From positions 1-55,464 of the forward strand of contig NZ_LLZG01000367.1 in NCBI RefSeq assembly GCF_001509475.1: a DNA stretch of 55,464 bases, in the 5' to 3' direction. The DNA comes from Streptomyces regalis (GTDB taxonomy: Bacteria > Actinomycetota > Actinomycetes > Streptomycetales > Streptomycetaceae). The translations under genes were made by a program, and so were the position numbers. The notes beneath the pieces are model-generated. The model saw only the letters and a list, made by a program, of their open reading frames with translations. It was not told the DNA's origin and searched no databases. Positions 48,545-55,464 of this stretch are shown here, one piece after another. Each line of letters opens with the position of its first letter. Position 1 is the first letter of the stretch.

Positions 48545-50332
48545 CTATCCTGCCCGGTCCGACCCGAACAGAGCGAGGGCGGTGTGCACCAGGCCGATGT
48601 GGCTGAAGGCCTGCGGGAAGTTGCCGAGCTGGCGGCCGGCCACCGGGTCGTACTCCTCGGACAGCAGACCCACGTCGTTGGCGAGCCCCACCAGCCGGTC
48701 GAACAGCTCACGTGCCTCCTTCGTACGCCCCGTCATGTGCAGCGCCTCCGCGAGCCAGAACGAGCAGGCCAGGAACGTGCCCTCGCTGCCCGGCAGCCCG
48801 TCGACGGTCGTCCCGTCGGTGCTGTAGCGACGCAGGAAGCCCTCATGGCTGAGCTCGGCGCGGATCGCGTCGATGGTGCCGGTGACGCGCGGATCGTCGG
48901 GCGGCAGGAAGCCCACCCGAGGGATGAGCAGCAGCGCGGCGTCGAGTTCGCGGGAGCCGTAGGACTGCGTGAAGGTGTTCCGCTCGGCGTCGTAGCCCTT
49001 CTCGCACACCTCGCGGTGCACCTCGTCGCGCAACTTCCGCCAGCCGTCGAGGTCGCCCTGCAGCTTCGGGTTCTTCTCCAGGGTGCGCACCGCCCGGTCC
49101 GCGGCCACCCACACCATCACCTTCGAGTGCACGAAGTGGCGGCGGCCGCCGCGCACCTCCCACAGCCCCTCGTCCGGCTGCCGCCACTCCGCGTGCAGCC
49201 AGTCCATGAGGGAGGACTGGATGGCCCACATGTGCGGCTTGATGGGCAGGCCCGCGTGCCGGGCCAGTGCCAGTGTGTCCATGACCTCGCCGTACACGTC
49301 CAACTGCAGCTGTTTCACGGCCTCGTTGCCGATGCGTACGGGCGTGGAGCCGGCAAAGCCGGACAGCCACGGCACCTCGAACTCGGGCAGCCGCCGCTCG
49401 CCCGCCAGGCCGTACATGATCTGCAGGTCGGCGGGGTCACCCGCGATCGCGCGCACCAGCCAGTCGCGCCAGGCCTCGGCCTCCTCCCGGTAGCCCGCCG
49501 ACAGTCCCACGTTCAGCAGGAGGGTGGAGTCGCGCAGCCAGCAGTAGCGGTAGTCCCAGTTGCGGACACCGCCCAGCTCCTCGGGGAGCGAGGTGGTGGG
49601 GGCGGCGACGATGCCGCCGGTCGGCCGGTAGGTGAGGGCCTTGAGGGTGATCAGGGAGCGGACGACGGCGTCGCGGTACGGGCCGTCGTAGTGGCAGCGC
49701 CCTGCCCACCTACGCCAGTCCCGGACGCTGACGTGCAACGCCTTGTACGGGTCGACAAGCGGCGGGCGCGGCTCGTGCGAGGGGTGCCAGGTGAGGACGA
49801 ACGCGACCCGCTCGCCCTCCTCGACCGTGAACTCCGAGTGCGTACCGAAGTCCTTGCCCCAGGTGTGCACCTGGGGTTCGCTGCGCAGCCAGACCGAGTC
49901 GGGGCCGGCGACGGCCACCCGGTGCCCGTCGGACTTGCGCACCCAGGGGACGATCGAGCCGTAGTCGAAGCGGATCCGCAGGGTGCTGCGCACGGTGACG
50001 CGGCCGTCGAGGCCCTCCACGATGCGCACGAGGTCGGGGGCGCGGTCGCGTTGGGGCATCAGGTCGGTGACGCGGATGGCGCCCTCGTCGGTCTCCCACT
50101 CGGTGTCGAGGACCAGGGTGTCGCGGCGGTAGGCGCGGCGGGTGCAGGGGCCCTTGGCGTGCTTGGGGGCGATGCGCCAGTGGCCGTTGTCCTTGTCACC
50201 GAGGAGCCCCGCGAAGCAGGCGGCCGAGTCGAAGCGGGGCAGACACAGCCAGTCGACGGAGCCGTCCCTGCCGATCAGAGCGGCTGTCTGCTCGTCGCCG
50301 ATGAGGGCGTAGTCCTCGATGCGCTGGGGCAC
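48545..50332 (-). CDS. GH15 family glycosidase (glucoamylase or trehalase-like)
   Basis: A 595-residue protein without a signal peptide, so cytoplasmic. The N-terminal beta domain starts RIEDYALIGDEQTAALIGRDGSVDWLCLPRFDSAACFAGLLG, as in actinobacterial GH15 trehalases. The (alpha/alpha)6 barrel follows, with GVRNWDYRYCWLRDSTLLLNVGLSAGYREEA (substrate site), and the second catalytic Glu is in SEGTFLACSFWLAEAL or the upstream PDEGLWEVRGG. It cleaves glucosidic bonds in trehalose, maltose or glucans. The start is GTG 50332; the ribosome binding site is weak. Confidence 0.88.
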   Translation of the reverse strand: MPQRIEDYALIGDEQTAALIGRDGSVDWLCLPRFDSAACFAGLLGDKDNGHWRIAPKHAKGPCTRRAYRRDTLVLDTEWETDEGAIRVTDLMPQRDRAPDLVRIVEGLDGRVTVRSTLRIRFDYGSIVPWVRKSDGHRVAVAGPDSVWLRSEPQVHTWGKDFGTHSEFTVEEGERVAFVLTWHPSHEPRPPLVDPYKALHVSVRDWRRWAGRCHYDGPYRDAVVRSLITLKALTYRPTGGIVAAPTTSLPEELGGVRNWDYRYCWLRDSTLLLNVGLSAGYREEAEAWRDWLVRAIAGDPADLQIMYGLAGERRLPEFEVPWLSGFAGSTPVRIGNEAVKQLQLDVYGEVMDTLALARHAGLPIKPHMWAIQSSLMDWLHAEWRQPDEGLWEVRGGRRHFVHSKVMVWVAADRAVRTLEKNPKLQGDLDGWRKLRDEVHREVCEKGYDAERNTFTQSYGSRELDAALLLIPRVGFLPPDDPRVTGTIDAIRAELSHEGFLRRYSTDGTTVDGLPGSEGTFLACSFWLAEALHMTGRTKEARELFDRLVGLANDVGLLSEEYDPVAGRQLGNFPQAFSHIGLVHTALALFGSDRAG

Positions 50333-50507
50333 GCAATCGCGGGTTCCCCAAGGGCCGGTGGGCCAATCAGGGATGAGGCCGGGGGAGTGAGACGCTCGCC
50401 GGGGACCCGGTGCCGGAGAAGATCACGCTTGGATCCGCGGGGGCTTGGTTGAGGACCCACAGCCCGATCAGCCATGGGCGCTGCTGCTGAACGCGGGTCG
50501 GTGGATG

Positions 50508-50590
50508 TCCCTCAAGGGGCGCGGAGCTGTGTCCCATATGCGGCTCTGCCGCGGGGGCGCGACCAGCCCCCCAGAACCCGCAGCCGCCGG
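50508..50590. repeat. Dispersed Streptomyces intergenic repeat, copy B
   Basis: The element CTCAAGGGGCGCGGAGCTGTGTCCCATATGCGGCTCTGCCGCGG... is homologous to copy A at 47694-47772. It lies in the 293-base gap between SURF1 and GH15, downstream of SURF1. The rest of that gap shows no gene. Confidence 0.75.
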
Positions 50591-50625
50591 ACGACGCACC
50601 AGCCACCCATGGCGAGTAGGCGGAC

Positions 50626-51414
50626 CTACACTCCCACCGGCTCCGCCTCCACCGCCTTCTCCTGGTTCGCCGCCCGGTCACGAGCCTCCCGGCGGGCCAG
50701 GATCACCCAGCCGATGGGAACCCCGGCCGCGAACAGCCACCACTGAAGGGCGTACGCATAGTTCAGCGGGGCGTTCTCCTCGCCGGGCTTGCCGATCAGC
50801 TCCGGCGTATCGCCCTTCGGCTCCGGCGTCGTCAGAACGACGTACCCGGCCAGGACCTGCGCATCGAGGCGGGACGCCTCCCGCTCGCTGCTGATCAGCA
50901 TGACCTGCCGGTCGGGCAGCCCCTTGAGGTCCTTGATACCGCTCGCCTCGGTCGTCTCGTCGGGCATCAGCCGCCCGGTGACGGTGACACGCCCGCTCGG
51001 CGGCGCCGGGATCTTGGGGAAGGCCGTCTGACTGGGCCCGTTCGCGGGGATCCAGCCACGGTTGACCAGCACCACCTTGCCGTCCGTGAGGACGAGGGGG
51101 GTGAGCACATGGAAGCCGACCTCTTCGTCAGCGTTGACGCGCCGCCTGACGACGACTTCCCGGTCGGTGTCGAAGTGGCCCACGGCGGTCACGGAGCGGT
51201 ACCGCTCCTTGGTGGTGACCGTGTGCCCCGGTGAGGTCAGCTTCTCCACGGGCACCGGCTTCGCGCCCAGCGCGTCGGCGACCAGCTGGTTCCGGGCGGA
51301 GCGCTCCTCGTAACGGTGCATCTGCCAGAAGCCCAGCCTGATCATCGTGGGGATGAGGAGGAGGGCGACCAGCGTGAGGATCACCCACTGCCGGGACAAC
51401 AGGAAGCGGTACAC
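50626..51414 (-). CDS. SURF1 family cytochrome oxidase assembly protein
   Basis: A 262-residue membrane protein. The GTG at 51414 gives VYRFLLSRQWVILTLVALLLIPTMIRLGFWQMHRYEER, the family N-terminus with the first helix and LGxWQxxR. The extracytoplasmic domain contains VVVRRRVNADEEVGFHVLTPLVLTDGKVVLVNRGWIP (SURF1 box VNRGW), and the second helix is NYAYALQWWLFAAGVPIGWVILARREARDR. It helps assemble heme a into aa3-type oxidase. The start codon lies inside a perfect inverted repeat (51412-51444) with no clear ribosome binding site; a TTG at 51429 is an alternative start. Confidence 0.9.
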   Translation of the reverse strand: MYRFLLSRQWVILTLVALLLIPTMIRLGFWQMHRYEERSARNQLVADALGAKPVPVEKLTSPGHTVTTKERYRSVTAVGHFDTDREVVVRRRVNADEEVGFHVLTPLVLTDGKVVLVNRGWIPANGPSQTAFPKIPAPPSGRVTVTGRLMPDETTEASGIKDLKGLPDRQVMLISSEREASRLDAQVLAGYVVLTTPEPKGDTPELIGKPGEENAPLNYAYALQWWLFAAGVPIGWVILARREARDRAANQEKAVEAEPVGV

Positions 51415-51444
51415 CCCACGACCGTACAACTCGGTCGTGGGGTG
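51412..51444. promoter_or_regulatory. 13-bp perfect inverted repeat covering the SURF1 start codon
   Basis: CACCCCACGACCG (51412-51424) pairs with CGGTCGTGGGGTG (51432-51444), loop TACAACT. The GTG start is the complement of 51412-51414, at the base of the stem. It may be a terminator for the upstream small gene, an operator, or an mRNA structure that limits SURF1 translation. Confidence 0.65.
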
Positions 51445-51485
51445 CTTTCAGGGGGGTACGGGTCGGGGCCGGTGTCGGGGCCGGC

Positions 51486-51719
51486 TCACACTTTGTCGAT
51501 GATCCCCACCTTCCCCTCTTCGCGGGCGCAGTGGGCACCGCAGTACCAGTGGCCCTCGACCTCGACGCCCTGCCCGATGATCTGGACGCGGCAGTGCTCG
51601 CAGACCGGTGCCATGCGGTGGATCGCACAGGAGAAGCAGTCGAAGACGTGCACCGCGCCCTGCGCGTGCACCTCGAAGGTCATGCCGTAGTCGTTTCCGC
51701 ATACTTCACATGTCGCCAT
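51486..51719 (-). CDS. Small cysteine-rich protein with LIM-like zinc knuckles
   Basis: A 77-residue protein with Cys/His pairs at C4/C7, C28/C31/H34, C40/C43 and C60/H63/C64, in CEVCGNDY, DCFSCAIH, CEHC and HWYCGAHC. This could bind two zinc ions as a LIM- or TRASH-like module. No other domain is present. It lies between the exonuclease and SURF1 on the same strand, with a 71-base gap to SURF1. Function unknown. Confidence 0.8.
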   Translation of the reverse strand: MATCEVCGNDYGMTFEVHAQGAVHVFDCFSCAIHRMAPVCEHCRVQIIGQGVEVEGHWYCGAHCAREEGKVGIIDKV

Positions 51720-51798
51720 GCGCCACAGGGTGAGCCGTCACCGCGGCCCGGGCGAGACGGCTCCGGGCGAGTCGCGCGGCAATCACCCGTCCGTACGG

Positions 51799-52809
51799 TC
51801 ACTGCTCCGACGCGGGTTCCACGTCCCTCAGGAGTTGCCCGAACGCCGCCTCGTCGATCACCGGCGTCCCGTACTGGCGGGCCTTGACCACCTTGGACGT
51901 GCCCGCGTCCGGGTCGTTGGTGACGAGCAGGCTGGTCAGCCGGGACAGGCTCGTCGACACATGCAGCCCGGCCTCGATCGCGCGGTCCTCCAGCAGGTCG
52001 CGCTCGATCGACGTGTCGCCGGAGAAGGCGACCCGCATGCCCTGTTTGAGCCGTTTGCCCTCTTCGTAGCGCCCCGGGTTGGGGTAGGGGCAAGCGGGCC
52101 TCTTGCGGGACGGACGCCAACTGGTCGGCTGATAGCTGCTGGAGCTGCCGTAGCCGCTGTAGCCGCCCGCCTGCTGTCCGATCCGGGGTGTGGCGGTGTC
52201 CCGCCACTCGGTCAGCGGCCGGCACTCCTGCAGCGGCAGCCGCACGCTGCCCGCCGCCGCGGCCCGCAGGCTCGGCCGGAACGCCTCCGCCAGCACGCGC
52301 GCGTCGTCCAGCGCGTGGTGCGCGCGCTGCTGTACGACGCCGAAGTGCGCGGCGAGCGACTCCAGCTTGTGGTTGGGCAGCGGCAGGCCCAGCTCCTTGG
52401 ACAGCGCGATGGTGCACAGCCGCTGCCGTACCGGGGCCTGGCGCTCCGCGCGCGCGTACTCCCGGGCGATCATCTGCCAGTCGAAGACGGCGTTGTGCGC
52501 GACGAGCACCCGGCCGTCGAGCCGGGTCGAGAACTCCTCGGCGATGTCCTGGAAAAGGGGCGCCGCTTCGAGCACGTCGCTCGTCAGGCCGTGGATCCAG
52601 ACCGGGCCCGGGTCCCGCTCGGGATTCACCAGCGTGTACCAGTGGTCCTCGACCTCGCCGCGCGCGTCCAGACGGTAGACGGCCGCGGAGATTATCCGGT
52701 CGTCCCGGGCCAGGCCCGTGGTCTCCACGTCAACGACCGCGTACCCCTGGGGATACGCGGCCGGCCACGCTGTGGGGAAGGACGCCGCGGTCGTGAGGTC
52801 TTCGAGCAT
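51799..52809 (-). CDS. DEDDh (DnaQ-like) 3'-5' exonuclease with C-terminal BRCT domain
   Basis: A 336-residue protein. The exonuclease domain (about 20-190) has Exo I YAVVDVETTGL (Asp-Glu), Exo II LVAHNAVFDWQMI, and Exo III HHALDDARVLAEAF (H-x4-D). A Ser/Gly/Tyr-rich linker (about 215-240) follows, then a BRCT-like domain (about 250-330) with GMRVAFSGDTSIERDLLEDRAIEAGLHVSTSLSRLTSLLVTNDPDAGTSKVVKARQYGTPVIDEAAFGQLL. The metal residues are present, so it should be active in DNA repair or proofreading. Start ATG 52809; a GTG six bases earlier is an alternative. Confidence 0.92.
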   Translation of the reverse strand: MLEDLTTAASFPTAWPAAYPQGYAVVDVETTGLARDDRIISAAVYRLDARGEVEDHWYTLVNPERDPGPVWIHGLTSDVLEAAPLFQDIAEEFSTRLDGRVLVAHNAVFDWQMIAREYARAERQAPVRQRLCTIALSKELGLPLPNHKLESLAAHFGVVQQRAHHALDDARVLAEAFRPSLRAAAAGSVRLPLQECRPLTEWRDTATPRIGQQAGGYSGYGSSSSYQPTSWRPSRKRPACPYPNPGRYEEGKRLKQGMRVAFSGDTSIERDLLEDRAIEAGLHVSTSLSRLTSLLVTNDPDAGTSKVVKARQYGTPVIDEAAFGQLLRDVEPASEQ

Positions 52810-52946
52810 GGTCACTGAGGATACGGGCCGGGACTGACAGCCCTGGCCGTCAGGTGCCTTGCTCCGCCCGGCTGTTCGAGCCTCGCGAACGTCAGCACGT
52901 CAACTGGTCAGTCCGTACACGGTGTTGCCGTACCCCCCCGGAGGGC

Positions 52947-52983
52947 CCGATATCTGACCGTGAGTCCGATACCTGACCGAGAG
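52947..52983. repeat. 18-bp imperfect direct repeat upstream of the VIT gene
   Basis: CCGATATCTGACCGTGAG (52947-52964) and CCGATACCTGACCGAGAG (52966-52983) match at 16 of 18 bases with a 19-base period. They end 45 bases before the VIT-family start. A tandem operator is possible. Confidence 0.55.
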
Positions 52984-53027
52984 CGTCGGTACGTCCCTGA
53001 TGACCGCTGTGGTGCAATCCTCCGCAT

Positions 53028-53738
53028 GTGACCGAACCAACGCATGACGAGGCTCACGGTGGCGCGCTGGGGGAGCGGCTGAACTGGCTGCGGGCGGCCG
53101 TTCTCGGGGCGAACGACGGCATCGTGTCGATCGCGGGACTCGTCGTCGGCGTGGCCGGCGCGACGGACGACCGCTCCGCCCTGCTCACGGCCGGGCTGGC
53201 CGGACTGCTCGCCGGGTCGATGTCGATGGCGGCGGGGGAGTACGTCTCGGTGTCGACCCAGCGCGACTCGGAGAAGGCCGCGTTGGCCCTGGAGAAGCGG
53301 GAGTTGCGGGAGCGGCCGGAGGCGGAGCTGGAGGAGTTGGCGGAGCTGCTCGAGCGACGGGGGTTGTCCCGGGACGTGGCCATGGAGGCGGCCGTCCAGC
53401 TGACGGAACGGGACGCACTGAAGGCGCACGCGCGCGTGGAGCTCGGTATCGACCCGGACGAGCTGACCAACCCGTGGCACGCGGCGTGGGCGAGCTTCCT
53501 CGCGTTCACGGCCGGGGCGCTGCTGCCGCTGCTGGCGATGGTGCTGCCGCCGGCGGACCGGCGCCTGGCGGTCACGGTCGCCTCGGTCCTGGCCGCCCTC
53601 GCCCTGACCGGCTGGAGCAGCGCCCGCCTGGGCGCCGCCGCCCCGCCCCGCGCGGTACTGCGCAATGCGGCGGGCGGTGCGCTGGCCATGGGGGTCACCT
53701 ACGCGGCCGGGACGCTGCTGGGGGCTTCGGGGGTGTAG
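53028..53738 (+). CDS. VIT1/CCC1 family iron/manganese transporter
   Basis: A 236-residue membrane protein with NWLRAAVLGANDGIVSIAGLVVGVAGA as first helix, GLLAGSMSMAAGEYVSVSTQRDSEKAAL (family metal-site motif with MAxGEYVSV), a charged cytoplasmic middle (ELRERPEAELEELAELLERRGLS...ALKAHARVELGID) and three more helices after NPWHAAWASFLAFTAGALLPL. It moves Fe(2+) or Mn(2+) out of the cytoplasm. GTG start without a clear ribosome binding site. Upstream direct repeats may bind a metal regulator. Confidence 0.92.
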   Translation: MTEPTHDEAHGGALGERLNWLRAAVLGANDGIVSIAGLVVGVAGATDDRSALLTAGLAGLLAGSMSMAAGEYVSVSTQRDSEKAALALEKRELRERPEAELEELAELLERRGLSRDVAMEAAVQLTERDALKAHARVELGIDPDELTNPWHAAWASFLAFTAGALLPLLAMVLPPADRRLAVTVASVLAALALTGWSSARLGAAAPPRAVLRNAAGGALAMGVTYAAGTLLGASGV

Positions 53739-53917
53739 GCGCAGGTGCAGGCGGGGTGTAGCGCCCACCGCTCCGTGACGGCGGGCACCAGGTTGCCGTG
53801 CGGTTTGCGCTACCCGTCGCCCGGCTTCGACCTGACGTTCGGGCTGGAGGGCGTCCCCTGCCGGCTACGAAGCGATGGGCGGGCGCACAGCGCTCAAGGT
53901 CATGGCCACCGACTGAG
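53739..53917. other. Convergent spacer between VIT and CopD genes
   Basis: A 179-base gap without a gene. GTAGCGC near 53757 and GCGCTAC near 53806 are complementary and may form a long-range terminator stem. Confidence 0.4.
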
Positions 53918-54898
53918 TCACCAGCGGATCGGCACCGGCAGCGCCGTCAGCAGCCCCGACAGCGCCACCACCACGCCCAGGGCGACGACCTCCGCCCGCG
54001 CGGGAGAGCAGGCTGTCAGCGGGTCGGCCGCCCGGCGCAGCCTGATCCGTGCCCACAGGGCGAGCGCGGCCACGGCCGCCACCAGGATCACCTTGGCCAG
54101 CAGGGCACGCCCGTACGCCGTCTCGGTCAGCTGCTCCAGGATCGTGTCCGACGGCATCCGGCGCAGCGAGCTCCACACCCCCGTCGCCGTGATGGCGGCG
54201 AGCAGTACGGCCGCCACGCGCGCGTAGAGCCCCAGCAGGGCCGCGCCCGCCTCCGCGTCGCCCCGTCCGCGCAGGGTCCGCAGCGCGTGCAGCAGCCCGC
54301 CGGCCCAGAGCGACGCGCAGGCCAGGTGCACCAGCGTCAGCCCGGAGCCGAGCAGCGGGCTGTGCTCGGTCGTGGGGTGCGCACGCAGCGCCTCGGCGAC
54401 CACGACCGCGGTCAACGGCCAGAGCTGGGTGGCGGGTCGGCGTGAGAGGGCGCACAGCCCGGCCACGGCGAAGGCGTTGACCTCCAGCAGTGCGAGCTTG
54501 CCGTCGCGTGACGCGTAGAGGCCGCCGACGTCGAGGTCGGAAGGGCTGTGCGGCACGAGGTTGCCCGTGGACACCACCGAGGCCAGGCCCAGGGCGGCGA
54601 CGAAACCGGCGCCGGCCGCGTACGGCGCCCAACTGCGGGGCGTGTGCGGGGGAGCGCCGGGTACGTGACGGGCCAGCTGGTTCACGAGCTGCTCGCCCAC
54701 CGGGACGCACAGCGCCGCGAACAGCACCGCACGCAGCAGCGCGATCCCGCCGACGCCGGGCGCGGCGGCCTCCCCGGTACCGTGCAGCGCGGCCGACGGC
54801 CCGAGCAGCGGGATCAACGCCGCCAGCGCCACCAGGACGAGAACGGCGACGGCTCGGCCCACGCCGGGGCGCGGTCCGGGCGCGCTCCCGTCGGACAT
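53918..54898 (-). CDS. CopD-like copper resistance/uptake membrane protein
   Basis: A 326-residue integral membrane protein with eight or so hydrophobic helices. The C-terminal CopD domain has LTLVHLACASLWAGGLLHALRTLRG (helix with the His and the WxGG motif), VAAVLLAAITATGVWSSLRRMPS and TAYGRALLAKVILVAAVAALALWARIRLRRAA. It moves or senses copper at the membrane together with CopC in many actinobacteria, but no CopC gene is beside it. The start at ATG 54898 is uncertain; TTG 54919 with GAGG upstream would add 7 residues. Confidence 0.87.
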   Translation of the reverse strand: MSDGSAPGPRPGVGRAVAVLVLVALAALIPLLGPSAALHGTGEAAAPGVGGIALLRAVLFAALCVPVGEQLVNQLARHVPGAPPHTPRSWAPYAAGAGFVAALGLASVVSTGNLVPHSPSDLDVGGLYASRDGKLALLEVNAFAVAGLCALSRRPATQLWPLTAVVVAEALRAHPTTEHSPLLGSGLTLVHLACASLWAGGLLHALRTLRGRGDAEAGAALLGLYARVAAVLLAAITATGVWSSLRRMPSDTILEQLTETAYGRALLAKVILVAAVAALALWARIRLRRAADPLTACSPARAEVVALGVVVALSGLLTALPVPIRW

Positions 54899-55060
54899 GC
54901 CAAGGGAAGGTCTCGTCAACGTCACCTCAAGATCTTCACAAACCATCACAGAGCCGGGCAAGGACCGGAAAACAAGTGGTGGTCCGTCATTCCGCCCCTG
55001 GATACGTCTCGGGCAACCCCGGCGCTCAGGCCCGCCACGCGGAATCCGGCTCCCTGCCCC

Positions 55061-55370
55061 TCAGACCCACCCCGCCGGATCCGCGCCCCGAACCCCCGGC
55101 GGCCGCGCCCAGTCGACCGGACCGCCCGCGAACGACACCGGCGACAGGGCGTACCGCAGCCGACCGAGCGCGCTGTCCCTCTCGGCGAGCCACGCATCGG
55201 GCCCGTCGTACGCCACGTCTCCCTCCGGGCCCGGCTGGATCCGGTTCGTCAGCCATGCCGCCGTGCGCGCCAGTGACAGCCGTACGCACCGGCCGTCCCC
55301 CTGCTCCGCCTGCTCGGTCAACGCCCGCAGCACGGCCGCCGCCAGCAGATATCCCGTCCCGTGGTCTAGG
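55061..55370 (-). pseudogene. C-terminal part of a CaiB/BaiF-type CoA transferase, interrupted near the window edge
   Basis: The minus strand encodes LDHGTGYLLAAAVLRALTEQAEQGDGRCVRLSLARTAAWL..., ending RLRYALSPVSFAGGPVDWARPPGVRGADPAGWV, the C-terminus of a family III CoA transferase. Upstream of about 55370 the frame enters sequence with an in-frame TAG and no homology (GVSPTSRPST... in other frames). This looks like a junction with an inserted element or a rearrangement rather than a simple frameshift. The remainder lies outside the window. Confidence 0.65.
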
Positions 55371-55464
55371 TGTACTCGGCCGGGAGGTTGGTGACACGCC
55401 TGCTACCGGTTGTTGATCGTGAATGGACCTCCGGGCGTAGTGGAGATTGCCGTCTTCACTCACC

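Overview
The window is a GC-rich actinobacterial chromosome segment, almost certainly Streptomyces. The evidence is strong GC3 bias, GTG/TTG starts with GGAG-type ribosome binding sites, GTGA/ATGA stop-start overlaps, an LAETG sortase-anchored protein, a Gbn-type GATC-binding protein, twin-CbiX and CbiG-CobJ cobalamin proteins, and an Asp23/AmaP operon. From memory, gene content and order resemble the S. coelicolor SCO18xx region (pitH2, gbn and LAETG protein equivalents), read in the opposite direction. No rRNA, tRNA, CRISPR array or complete mobile element was seen.

Layout. (1) 1-4.75 kb: a truncated class V aminotransferase, then a polar amino acid ABC importer (lipoprotein, permease, ATPase) behind a TATAAT promoter whose -35 is covered by a perfect palindrome, then an amidohydrolase. 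(2) 4.9-5.9 kb: an LAETG cell-wall protein. (3) 6.0-14.9 kb: a secreted arabinan/arabinogalactan-degrading island with GH27, GH62 and GH127/146 enzymes on the minus strand and a GH43 exo-arabinanase on the plus strand. It is littered with relics: a GH127 fragment, a frameshifted sugar-binding protein and an aldehyde dehydrogenase remnant. Copies of an inverted repeat GTTCG-N6-CGAAC suggest one local regulator. (4) 15.3-33.0 kb: a 13-gene, about 17.5 kb minus-strand cobalamin operon (cbiB-cobQ-cobN-chlID-cobO-cobB-cobI-cobM-cobL-cobJ-cobH-cbiX-cobC), nearly every junction overlapping, headed by a B12 riboswitch. (5) 33.2-34.8 kb: a phosphate transporter with a PHO box and a small membrane protein.

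(6) 34.9-43.0 kb: GH25 muramidase, class II aldolase, alpha/beta hydrolase, a strong G-quadruplex motif, a large uncharacterised protein, a VOC protein, a membrane-anchored hypothetical protein, and an ABC-F ATPase preceded by an apparently leaderless 7-codon uORF and a hairpin. (7) 43.0-44.5 kb: gbn with a dense GATC cluster upstream, and an enoyl-CoA hydratase. (8) 44.5-47.7 kb: the Asp23/AmaP envelope cluster. (9) 47.8-55.4 kb: SDR, GH15, SURF1, a small Cys-rich protein, a DnaQ-BRCT exonuclease, a VIT-type transporter, a CopD-like protein, and the 3' part of a CoA transferase that is disrupted near the window edge.

The most interesting items are the relic-rich arabinan island with its shared operator, the uORF/hairpin leader of the ABC-F gene, the GATC cluster at gbn, a dispersed repeat absorbed in frame into cobB, and the SURF1 start codon inside a perfect 13-bp inverted repeat.
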